In this document: positions 1 to 5,033 of the stretch, piece by piece
Layout of the letters: each line of letters begins with the position of its first letter
Position numbering within the stretch: the first letter of the stretch is position 1
NCBI GenBank assembly: GCA_001783355.1
Contig: MFMA01000009.1
Coordinates: forward strand, 1,294-16,437
Source: Candidatus Kaiserbacteria bacterium RIFCSPLOWO2_01_FULL_54_20
Lineage (GTDB): Bacteria; Patescibacteriota; Minisyncoccia; Phycocordibacterales; UBA2100
Direction: 5' to 3'
DNA length: 15,144 bases
The notes under the pieces: model-generated
Databases searched by the model: none
What the model was told of the DNA's origin: nothing
Seen by the model: the letters and a program-made list of their open reading frames with translations, nothing else
Translations under genes and position numbers: made by a program

Positions 1-107
1 CTCAAACAGAGGCGCAATCGGCATTCGAGTCGTGTGGCGGCAGCTCCAATGACGTTCACAAACTCGACTCCGATGGCGATGGAAAAGTGTGTGAAGGCTT
101 GCCGTGA
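1..107 (+). CDS. C-terminal end of an Excalibur-domain protein (partial)
   Basis: The open frame entering from the left edge (codons from position 3, stop TGA at 105-107) encodes about 34 residues ending in L-D-S-D-G-D-G-K-V-C-E-G-L-P, with a Cys about 20 residues upstream. This is the signature of the Excalibur domain: a DxDxDGxxCE calcium-binding-like loop with two conserved cysteines, normally at the extreme C-terminus of secreted bacterial proteins, often behind a nuclease or cell-wall domain. The rest of the gene lies outside the window, so its catalytic domain cannot be named. The next gene is also an exported wall-active protein, so both probably act at the envelope. Too short for the usual gene-length cut-off, but the motif is specific. 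Confidence 0.75.
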   Translation, partial: QTEAQSAFESCGGSSNDVHKLDSDGDGKVCEGLP

Positions 108-150
108 GGGTTACGTCCACAGTTGATCAATCGAAAAGAGTAAGTCGCGC

Positions 151-156
151 TATAAT
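151..156 (+). promoter_or_regulatory. -10 element of a likely leaderless promoter for the M15 peptidase gene
   Basis: A perfect TATAAT lies at 151-156, followed by exactly six bases and then the GTG start at 163. Transcription would begin at or within a base of the start codon, giving a leaderless mRNA. No Shine-Dalgarno sequence is present. No convincing -35 box is seen; TTGATC at 123-128 is too far away (22 nt spacer). Confidence 0.7.
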
Positions 157-162
157 TCGTGG

Positions 163-1527
163 GTGTATCACCTTACAAGAGTAGTCGTTCTGTCAGGACT
201 TTTTCTTGGATTCATACTCCTAGTCATCGGGTTATTCGCGACGCCTACGTATGCAGAGGTTGTTGACTGCGACGAGACGCCCAAGGACCCTTTGTGTGAG
301 GGAATAGCAGAAGCGACGAAGAAATATGGCGGATGCAAATATAATCCCTACCCTATCCTCGAGCGCTACAAGACGGGCCGCGCTGTGTACCTCACGCCTG
401 ATGGAACCGGCGATTCTCTGGAGAGGGGTATCGACCCAGCGCTCGCCTGCCGATTAGCAGAAATGTTGCAGGCCCTGCCAAATGGATGTAATCCGCGCAT
501 TAACAGCGCATACCGTAGCGCGGCGCACCAGCAAAGCATATGCGGGGCAGGCCGCTCCGGGTGTGCCGCGCCCGGAAGGTCGTGTCATCAATACGGTCTT
601 GCCGTCGACCTGACTACCGACTGTGGCGGGTGGCTTAGGCGTGCGGCACCGCAATTCCAACTTCATTTCCCGTACAGCGGGATACACGTGCAGTGCATCG
701 AACATCGAGGGGCAAGCGTGGGCTCATGCAATAAACCATGCAACGGGGGCGTTGCTATCAACCCCGATCTTTCCGGTGTGCAACCGCCGGGAGCACCCAC
801 GTCCGGTATCTCCAACCAATTTAGGAACATGCTCACACCCCAGCAGGCACCCATGGCACAGCAAGCGCCCGTACAGCAGCAACCCTTGCAACAGCCGCAG
901 CAGCCGCCGCTGTCGGGTCAAAACACGACGCCGCAAAATCCGGGGACGTGCGCGCCGCAGTTCTACTGCACGAACAACGACCTCTACTACCGCGCGAGCA
1001 CGTGCGTGGACCAGCTGTACCAAAAGTGCCCGGCGGGTTGCTCGGGGGTCGCTTGCAACGTCTCGCCTAGCCTTAGCACCAATCTGTTATCGCTTTCGTT
1101 CTCGACCACAAGCTCGAAAGATGGGACCTTGCTACTAGGCGACGAGGGAAGGGCGACTACCTCAATATACGACCGCATCCTCGATGTAGCCGGTTACACC
1201 CCGCGGCCGGCCGACCCTCCGAACACCACGCCGCTCGTTCTCATCATAGATGGTGATGATGCAGTGCGGCTCCAGCAGACAGGTGACCCACGATTGGAAA
1301 CCTTGGACGAGTCTCAATACGATGCACAAATCCCCGGATCACAGCAAACATTCACGTCGGGAGATCTGAGCCAAAGCCTCCCGCAGCAATATCCTCCCAG
1401 ACAGCTCTCTACATTCCAAAAAACCCTCTCTACGATGAGGGAAACGTTGCTGAGTGTGCTTGCATATTTGAGGCCTTTCGGAAGGCCAATTCCCGCGGAA
1501 ACAGGCGAGACGTATTATATGGAGTGA
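163..1527 (+). CDS. Secreted M15-family D-Ala-D-Ala carboxypeptidase-like protein with Cys-rich C-terminal region
   Basis: 454 residues from GTG. Residues 5-31 form a signal peptide (hydrophobic core, likely cleavage after A-x-A-type T-Y-A at 31). Residues about 85-178 match the M15 zinc peptidase (VanY/D-Ala-D-Ala carboxypeptidase) fold: S-A-Y-R-S at 115-119, the zinc motif H142-x-x-G-x-A-x-D149, and a third putative ligand His175 in G-I-H-V-Q. The usual catalytic Glu three residues before that His (E-P-W-H in VanY-type enzymes) is Ser here. A Gln/Pro-rich linker follows (about 205-262), then a cysteine-rich block (C263-C298, eight Cys) and an about 150-residue tail of unknown role. The protein probably trims or binds peptidoglycan outside the membrane. 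The GTG start is supported by the TATAAT six bases upstream. The gene stands alone before infC; its function is inferred from the domain only. Confidence 0.8.
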   Translation: MYHLTRVVVLSGLFLGFILLVIGLFATPTYAEVVDCDETPKDPLCEGIAEATKKYGGCKYNPYPILERYKTGRAVYLTPDGTGDSLERGIDPALACRLAEMLQALPNGCNPRINSAYRSAAHQQSICGAGRSGCAAPGRSCHQYGLAVDLTTDCGGWLRRAAPQFQLHFPYSGIHVQCIEHRGASVGSCNKPCNGGVAINPDLSGVQPPGAPTSGISNQFRNMLTPQQAPMAQQAPVQQQPLQQPQQPPLSGQNTTPQNPGTCAPQFYCTNNDLYYRASTCVDQLYQKCPAGCSGVACNVSPSLSTNLLSLSFSTTSSKDGTLLLGDEGRATTSIYDRILDVAGYTPRPADPPNTTPLVLIIDGDDAVRLQQTGDPRLETLDESQYDAQIPGSQQTFTSGDLSQSLPQQYPPRQLSTFQKTLSTMRETLLSVLAYLRPFGRPIPAETGETYYME

Positions 1528-1530
1528 ACC

Positions 1531-1552
1531 GCACAGGGTTCTGTGCTATAGT
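1531..1552 (+). promoter_or_regulatory. Hairpin plus -10 element upstream of infC
   Basis: GCACAG at 1531-1536 and CTGTGC at 1541-1546 form a perfect 6-bp hairpin with a GGTT loop, four bases after the peptidase stop codon. It abuts a -10-like TATAGT at 1547-1552. A start site near 1559 would give a leader of only 3-4 nt before ATG 1563, or about 50 nt before ATG 1611. There is no U-run, so the hairpin is not a convincing intrinsic terminator; it may shield or modulate the promoter. Confidence 0.45.
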
Positions 1553-1562
1553 TTCGCGACAA

Positions 1563-2171
1563 ATGGGATTCACCAAGTACACCTCACAGGCAGAAAAGGA
1601 GCGGATACGGATGAACGAGGGCATACGCGCGCCCCAACTGCGCGTTATAGGATCCGAGGGTGAGAACTTCGGCGTCATGTCGACGCGTGATGCACTAGCA
1701 AAAGCTAAAGAGATGAATCTCGACCTTATCGAGATATCGCCCAATGCACAGCCGCCTGTAGCTAAGATCACCGACTATGGAAAATTCAAATACGAGCAAA
1801 AAAAGAAAGACAAGGAAGTGAAGTCAAAGGCACACGTCACGGAAACAAAGGAGTCGCAGGTGAAGATAGGGACTTCCGAACACGACATGCATATCAAGGC
1901 CTCGAAAATAGCCGCGTGGCTGCGCGAGGGCCATCGCGTCAAGATAGACCTTTTCCTGTGGGGCCGTTACAAGTATATGGAATTCAATTTCCTCAAAGAG
2001 CGCCTGGAACGCTTCCTAGCGATCATTCCCGAGGCTTACAAGATCGCCGAGCCGATCCAAAAAAGCCCCAAGGGTCTCGCTGTGGCGCTTGAGCGCGACA
2101 CCTCGAAGAAACCCGCTCAACCAAAGAAAGCGCCGCCGTCGGAGGAGCCGGTATCTCAAGAAAACGCCTAA
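1563..2171 (+). CDS. infC: Translation initiation factor IF-3
   Basis: IF-3 binds the 30S subunit, favours correct start-codon and initiator-tRNA selection and blocks premature 50S joining. From ATG 1563 it has 202 residues: an N-terminal domain with the family pattern I-R-A-P-Q-L-R-V-I-G and D-L-I-E-I-S-P-N-A-x-P-P-V, a basic Lys-rich linker, and the C-terminal domain with K-I-G-T-x-x-H-D and the helix before the acidic/Pro-rich tail. Two starts are plausible. ATG 1563 lies ten bases after a -10 hexamer and leaves a short basic lead-in like that of E. coli IF-3. ATG 1611 has a good Shine-Dalgarno sequence (AAAGGAG at 1595-1601, 9-nt spacing) and gives 186 residues. I favour 1563 slightly. 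It heads the conserved infC-rpmI-rplT operon. The last about 25 residues are low-complexity and lineage-specific. Confidence 0.95.
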   Translation: MGFTKYTSQAEKERIRMNEGIRAPQLRVIGSEGENFGVMSTRDALAKAKEMNLDLIEISPNAQPPVAKITDYGKFKYEQKKKDKEVKSKAHVTETKESQVKIGTSEHDMHIKASKIAAWLREGHRVKIDLFLWGRYKYMEFNFLKERLERFLAIIPEAYKIAEPIQKSPKGLAVALERDTSKKPAQPKKAPPSEEPVSQENA

Positions 2172-2184
2172 GTATTTGCGTTTT
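2161..2184 (+). promoter_or_regulatory. Hairpin spanning the infC stop codon
   Basis: AAAACGC at 2161-2167 pairs perfectly with GCGTTTT at 2178-2184 across a 10-nt loop that holds the infC stop codon (TAA, 2169-2171). Four T's form the end of the 3' arm and a C-run follows, so termination would be partial at best. It could be an attenuator or mRNA-stability element between infC and rpmI. Confidence 0.4.
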
Positions 2185-2211
2185 CCCCCCTTTCGGGCAT
2201 AATGCCATCTT

Positions 2212-2227
2212 ACCGCCTTAGGGCGGT
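2212..2227 (+). promoter_or_regulatory. Hairpin just upstream of rpmI (possible L20/L35 control element)
   Basis: ACCGCC (2212-2217) and GGCGGT (2222-2227) form a perfect 6-bp stem with a TTAG loop. It ends six bases before the rpmI ATG, where a ribosome-binding site would normally sit; none is visible. In other bacteria L20 represses this operon through RNA structures around the infC-rpmI junction, so an autoregulatory role is possible but inferred from position only. Confidence 0.35.
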
Positions 2228-2233
2228 TATTAT

Positions 2234-2416
2234 ATGAAAACAAACAAGTCGTTCGCGAAGCGCATGAGAGTGACGCGTAAAGGAAAGATAGTGGCGCGCG
2301 TCCCCGGCCACAACCACTTCAACGCCAAGGAGAGCGGTGTCGGGCGCATGCGCCGCAGACGAGGCAACGACATCCAAATGACGCAGCAGGACAGAAGCAG
2401 ATTCCTTCCTAATTAG
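2234..2416 (+). CDS. rpmI: 50S ribosomal protein L35
   Basis: 60 residues, strongly basic, with the L35 pattern K-T-N-K-S-F-A-K-R followed by T-R-K-G-K-I, H-N-H-F, and a run of four Arg after G-R-M. L35 is a small structural protein of the large subunit. The N-terminus is a few residues shorter than the common M-P-K-M-K-T-H-K form, beginning directly at M-K-T-N-K. Placement between infC and rplT is the universal bacterial order. It starts six bases after a hairpin, with no Shine-Dalgarno sequence, and ends three bases before rplT. Confidence 0.95.
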   Translation: MKTNKSFAKRMRVTRKGKIVARVPGHNHFNAKESGVGRMRRRRGNDIQMTQQDRSRFLPN

Positions 2417-2419
2417 TAT

Positions 2420-2764
2420 ATGGCCAGAATAAAACGTGGTGTCAATAAGAATAAGCGCCGCAAGAACATCCTTGCGCAGACAAAAGGCTACCGTTTCGCG
2501 CGCTCGAAGAAAGAGCGCACGGCAAAGGAGGCGATATTTCACGCCGGAAGCTACGCCTTCCGCCACCGCAAAACAAAGAAACGGGAGTTCAGGAATCTCT
2601 GGACCCTGCGCATTAACGCGGAGGCGCGCCGCCTCGGACTTTCGTACTCCAAACTCATCGGTTCTTTGAAAAAGAACAACATCGGACTCGACCGCAAATC
2701 TCTCGCGGCTCTCGCAAAAGACTACCCTCAAACATTCGAGCGGGTCATCAAAAAGTTCGCCTAG
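2420..2764 (+). CDS. rplT: 50S ribosomal protein L20
   Basis: 114 residues, the standard family length, beginning M-A-R-I-K-R-G-V and carrying the typical K-N-I-L-A-Q-T-K-G-Y-R motif, the long basic N-terminal extension, and the globular C-terminal domain with L-W-x-L-R-I-N-A-x-A-R. L20 is essential for early 50S assembly and binds 23S rRNA; in many bacteria it represses its own operon. It starts three bases after the rpmI stop, so the two are surely cotranscribed and probably translationally coupled. It is the last + strand gene; the next genes converge on it from the right. Confidence 0.97.
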   Translation: MARIKRGVNKNKRRKNILAQTKGYRFARSKKERTAKEAIFHAGSYAFRHRKTKKREFRNLWTLRINAEARRLGLSYSKLIGSLKKNNIGLDRKSLAALAKDYPQTFERVIKKFA

Positions 2765-2773
2765 CTGAGTTGG

Positions 2774-2793
2774 GCCGTCCCCGTGCGGCTTTT
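2774..2793. terminator. Weak terminator-like hairpin between convergent genes
   Basis: GCCG (2774-2777) and CGGC (2786-2789) can pair across an eight-base loop, followed on the + strand by four T's. It sits in the 27-base gap between the rplT stop and the convergent small membrane-protein gene. The stem is short, so this is only a candidate rplT terminator. Confidence 0.3.
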
Positions 2794-2965
2794 ACTTCCG
2801 GTCCCAGATATTGTACTTGCTGACTGCAAGTAGTATTCCGACAAAAAGGCCGACGAAACCGCCGATTAGGAGATCCGAAAGGTTGGGAGAACCCGCATAC
2901 GCGAAGCCCGACAGCGAGCCGGCGAGGAACCCTACGCTCGCGTACATCACCGTCGGCGAACTCAT
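2792..2965 (-). CDS. 57-residue membrane protein with glycine-rich helices
   Basis: A short frame from ATG 2965 to TAA 2792 encodes 57 residues with two hydrophobic segments, about 7-25 and 32-49. They are separated by a polar G-S-P-N-L-S-D turn and carry Gly at regular small intervals (G-x-x-x-G-type packing, e.g. G-G-F-V-G-L-F-V-G). The C-terminus is basic and aromatic (K-Y-N-I-W-D-R-K). I do not recognise a named family; a small bitopic-hairpin membrane protein is the best description. A -10-like TATACT at 2973-2978 lies seven bases before the ATG, inside the end of the upstream LOG gene, whose stop is only three bases away, so it can be read either as an operon member or from a leaderless transcript. 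Clean coding character, promoter and spacing make it a likely real gene. Confidence 0.65.
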   Translation of the reverse strand: MSSPTVMYASVGFLAGSLSGFAYAGSPNLSDLLIGGFVGLFVGILLAVSKYNIWDRK

Positions 2966-2968
2966 ACG

Positions 2969-3655
2969 TTACAGTATATACTCCGCATTCTTCCCGGTCG
3001 GGTCCCATTTGTCGGGAGTGTTGAAAACCAGATTTGTTTGTTCCTTGTTCTTCGTTGCCATCTCGACCAAACGCTCTACAAGTGCCTTCGGGTCAGAGTC
3101 GTAGACGATATGGTTGTTGGGCCGATGCGCGGCTTCTACAACGCGCCGTATTATCTCATCCGTCTCCCATGAGCCTTCGAGTATGCCAATTGGCCGATGG
3201 TCTTCGAACGCGACCGAGAATTCGTTGAGTGTCCCGATCCGCCCGCAACCGATGACGACGGCGTCCGACGAGCGAACTAAAAGAAGGTCGCGCCCGGAGT
3301 AACCAAACCCCGTGTATACGATTACGTCCATGTAATCTATAGGGAGCTTGTATGTTTCGATATGCTCACGCTCTGTCGCTGCAGGCGAGAACCCTATAGA
3401 GAAGCCGCATTCGTCCTTCGCACCCATCGTGGAGTAGAGGGGAAACCCGGTCGTAGCACCCGTCGTTATGATGGCTCCTTGTTTTGCTATCTCGCGTCCC
3501 AATTCCTTTGCCTTTTCAAAAGCATCCAACCCACAGTGGCCTGTCTCCGCAGCTCCGGAAACACAGATCTTCAAGACACCATAGCTTCCCGGAAGACGGC
3601 AGAAATTCCGCGGGACGGCGACGTGGTTCGGGTGAATGATGCGTTTCGAAGACAT
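2969..3655 (-). CDS. LOG/SLOG-family Rossmann nucleotide-binding protein
   Basis: 228 residues from ATG 3655. The protein has a Rossmann-like fold typical of the LOG/lysine-decarboxylase-like superfamily: a first strand K-I-C-V-S-G-A at about 29-35, G-A-I-I-T-T-G-A-T-T-G-F-P at 60-72, then D-A-V-V-I-G-C-G-R-I-G-T-L-N-E at 131-145, the local version of the family's GGxGTxxE nucleotide-binding motif. Plant and some bacterial LOG enzymes release free bases from nucleoside monophosphates, and others sense nucleotides, so the substrate cannot be stated. Start choice: ATG 3655 lies exactly six bases after a perfect TATAAT. An alternative ATG at 3697 overlaps the stop of the vanZ-like gene in an ATGA coupling arrangement and would add 14 residues. 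The final codons contain the promoter of the next small gene. Confidence 0.8.
   Translation of the reverse strand: MSSKRIIHPNHVAVPRNFCRLPGSYGVLKICVSGAAETGHCGLDAFEKAKELGREIAKQGAIITTGATTGFPLYSTMGAKDECGFSIGFSPAATEREHIETYKLPIDYMDVIVYTGFGYSGRDLLLVRSSDAVVIGCGRIGTLNEFSVAFEDHRPIGILEGSWETDEIIRRVVEAAHRPNNHIVYDSDPKALVERLVEMATKNKEQTNLVFNTPDKWDPTGKNAEYIL
2973..2978 (-). promoter_or_regulatory. -10 element for the small membrane-protein gene
   Basis: TATACT on the - strand with a seven-base gap to ATG 2965. It overlaps the last codons of the preceding LOG-like gene (stop at 2969-2971). The geometry predicts a leaderless message, as at other genes here. Confidence 0.45.
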
Positions 3656-3661
3656 CGTAAG

Positions 3662-3667
3662 ATTATA
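3662..3667 (-). promoter_or_regulatory. -10 element of a likely leaderless promoter for the LOG-like gene
   Basis: A perfect TATAAT on the - strand is separated by exactly six bases from ATG 3655. No Shine-Dalgarno sequence is present. A second -10-like TATAGT lies about 15 bases further upstream. Confidence 0.65.
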
Positions 3668-3693
3668 ACCCAGTAGAGTGACTATACCATTGA

Positions 3694-4077
3694 TCATTCT
3701 ATCGTATGCTCGCCGCCCAACCTCTTTGCAAGTACCCAGCCGAGAGCGGCGCCCAGGAGATCCATCACAATATCTTTTGCCGTATCAAATGGATAACTGA
3801 AATGGGACGCTGTGATACCTTCCGAATACTCGAACACTTCCCATGCGATGCCGACAAAAAGTGCGAATGCCAGGCATAAGATGAGAGATGGGGAGTTCCC
3901 TCTGCGCGTGATGAGCCACAAACCGCAGAGCCCTGCCCACATGCCGCCAAAAAAATGCATCGGTATATCAAGCCACCAGATACGCCAGTAGAGGAAATAC
4001 TCAACAGCAAACCATGTGGTGATAGAAAGCGGAACAAGGAGTAGAAGCTGCGCTAACAAGAGCCGGAATTCTGACAT
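3694..4077 (-). CDS. VanZ/YjdF-like small integral membrane protein
   Basis: 127 residues with four predicted membrane helices (about 6-27, 36-56, 63-82, 100-117). Conserved-looking polar residues sit inside or beside the helices: D37-x-x-x-H41, W79-E80-x-x-E83, and D98-x-x-K-D102-x-x-x-D106-L-L-G. This D..H / WE..E / D...D pattern resembles the VanZ-like and YjdF/DUF2238 membrane families, whose biochemical role is poorly known; the assignment is by motif layout, not a confident family match. The start ATG 4077 lies six bases after a TAAAAT -10-like box, directly behind the terminator of the upstream RNA gene, so the gene appears to have its own promoter. Its stop overlaps an alternative start of the LOG-like gene. 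Confidence 0.65.
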   Translation of the reverse strand: MSEFRLLLAQLLLLVPLSITTWFAVEYFLYWRIWWLDIPMHFFGGMWAGLCGLWLITRRGNSPSLILCLAFALFVGIAWEVFEYSEGITASHFSYPFDTAKDIVMDLLGAALGWVLAKRLGGEHTIE

Positions 4078-4083
4078 CGCGGC

Positions 4084-4089
4084 ATTTTA
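4084..4089 (-). promoter_or_regulatory. -10 element for the vanZ-like gene
   Basis: TAAAAT on the - strand, one mismatch from consensus, six bases before ATG 4077. It begins just after the T-tail of the intrinsic terminator at 4095-4117, as expected for a new transcription unit. Confidence 0.5.
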
Positions 4090-4094
4090 CCATC

Positions 4095-4117
4095 AAAAAA
4101 CTCCGCGCGGGCGGAGT
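4095..4117 (-). terminator. Intrinsic terminator of the non-coding RNA
   Basis: ACTCCGC (4100-4106) and GCGGAGT (4111-4117) form a perfect 7-bp stem with a four-base loop. Read on the - strand the stem is followed by a run of T's (six A's at 4095-4100 on +). This is the best intrinsic terminator in the window. On the + strand it is followed by CTTTT and could act weakly in both directions. Confidence 0.8.
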
Positions 4118-4248
4118 CTTTTGGTGCGGCAGGTACGGCAAGCCTGGGTTTGACGCCAGGTGGGTTGCCGCAGCGTTCACACTACAAGAGCATGAAGCGA
4201 TGTAAGCAGTCCCTAATTGAGCCAAGCAGGTTGAAAGTACCGGCCGCT
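4095..4248 (-). ncRNA. Structured non-coding RNA of unknown family, about 150 nt
   Basis: The - strand between ndk and the vanZ-like gene has all parts of a small RNA gene: a promoter (TATACT at 4256-4261), a predicted 5' end near 4248, a closed secondary structure and a strong terminator. The 5' end (4247 down to 4237, GCGGCCGGTAC) pairs with 4136 down to 4126 (GTACCTGCCGC), 10 of 11 positions. Just inside the 3' arm is a hairpin with outer stem 4137-4141/4165-4169 and inner stem 4143-4147/4156-4160, both perfect. About 65 nt between the 5' arm and this hairpin have no obvious strong stem. I found no coding frame, and no hallmark of tmRNA, SRP RNA (no GGAAG-type loop), RNase P RNA or tRNA. 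A 6S-like regulator is possible because of the long closing stem and open centre, but I cannot show it. Confidence 0.6.
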
Positions 4249-4255
4249 AATCGCA

Positions 4256-4283
4256 AGTATACCACTACGCGTATATAAGCAAA
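4256..4283 (-). promoter_or_regulatory. Promoter of the non-coding RNA
   Basis: -10 TATACT at 4256-4261 on the - strand with a -35-like TTTGCT/TTGCTT at 4277-4283, spacer 15-16 bases. The -10 points to a 5' end at 4248-4249, exactly where the long closing stem of the RNA begins. Confidence 0.55.
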
Positions 4284-4311
4284 CTTACTGGCGACGTAGA
4301 GCGAGTGAGAT

Positions 4312-4334
4312 ACAAAAGCGTGCTTTTGTTTTTC
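4312..4334. terminator. Terminator-like perfect hairpin downstream of ndk
   Basis: ACAAAAGC (4312-4319) and GCTTTTGT (4322-4329) are perfect inverted repeats. On the + strand the second arm runs into more T's, but no + strand gene precedes it; on the - strand it is preceded by A's and would be a weak ndk terminator. The rest of 4262-4391 holds the RNA promoter, a possible ACCGGC/GCCGGT stem just after the ndk stop, and no gene that I can see. Confidence 0.35.
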
Positions 4335-4391
4335 CGAGCCGAGGAGCCAGAAACCGGCGGCAAAACCCCTGCGGTGTCGGAATGAGCCGGT

Positions 4392-5000
4392 TTACGGAAG
4401 AATGCCGCGCAACTCTTTCTCGTAGAGAATATCTTCGCGAGAAACTTTATAGTCGACGAGCTCGTCTTGTTTGAACCAATACGGTATTTCCATGTCGGCT
4501 TCCCCCACCGAGCCGGAAGCATGAATGAGGTTGCGTACCGCCCTATCATCCGCGTCAGACATCGTGTACGAGTCGACGACAAAATCGCCGCGGATCGTAC
4601 CGACAGGAGAAGAGCGCGGCTCCGTGCCACCAGTTATCTTGCGAACAAGTTCCACTGCATGCGCTCCTTCCCAGACCATCGTGATGACGGGTCCCGCGGT
4701 CATATATTTCTTGAGGTTCTTGAGTATTTTGGCAGTTATCTCAAGCGGGTCTTCAGAGGGCGGCGCAAGGTTCCTATCCTTATAACTTTTAATTGTTTTC
4801 TCACCCGTGACGCGGCGCCAATTCGGATCGAGCGTGTAGTGTCCCTCTATCTGCTCCGCGGTCGGAACGACCATCTTGAGACCTACCAACTTAAGACCGA
4901 GCCTTTCATAACGAGCGACTATCTCACCCATCAGCGCACGCTGGATAGCATCTGGTTTGAGAATGACGAGCGTCCGTTCCTTGCTCGGGTGGGATTTCAT
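4392..5000 (-). CDS. ndk: Nucleoside diphosphate kinase with an internal insertion
   Basis: Transfers the gamma-phosphate of ATP to other NDPs through a phospho-histidine, supplying NTPs and dNTPs. 202 residues from ATG 5000. Family landmarks are intact: K15-P-D-A, G53-H-Y, the P-V-x-x-M-V-W-E-G strand at 104-112, the G-G-T-E-P-x-x-x-x-x-G-T-I-R-G-D-F loop at 124-140, and the active-site His160 in N-L-I-H-A-S-G-S. Typical enzymes have 140-150 residues. The extra length is mainly an insertion at about 56-95, after the G-H-Y segment, plus about 10 extra C-terminal residues. An upstream TTG at 5030 is in frame but leaves an unlikely lead peptide, so ATG 5000 is chosen. It follows the TraD-like gene by 33 bases and may be cotranscribed with it, since no strong terminator separates them. 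Confidence 0.93.
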   Translation of the reverse strand: MKSHPSKERTLVILKPDAIQRALMGEIVARYERLGLKLVGLKMVVPTAEQIEGHYTLDPNWRRVTGEKTIKSYKDRNLAPPSEDPLEITAKILKNLKKYMTAGPVITMVWEGAHAVELVRKITGGTEPRSSPVGTIRGDFVVDSYTMSDADDRAVRNLIHASGSVGEADMEIPYWFKQDELVDYKVSREDILYEKELRGILP

Positions 5001-5033
5001 GACGAACAGACTATCACGTTTCAGGACCAAAAA

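Noticed and set aside
3656..3697. Start of the LOG-like gene at 3697, overlapping the upstream stop as ATGA
   Set aside because: Possible by coupling, but the added residues cover a perfect TATAAT with six-base spacing to ATG 3655, which fits the pattern of neighbouring genes better.
4126..4172. tRNA-like appearance of GCGGCA...TGCCGC with a GGTTTGA-like loop
   Set aside because: Too short, no anticodon arm, no proper T-loop; better explained as the 3' part of the structured RNA on the - strand.
5001..5030. TTG start for ndk at 5030
   Set aside because: The added residues have no counterpart in the family; ATG 5000 directly precedes the conserved first strand.
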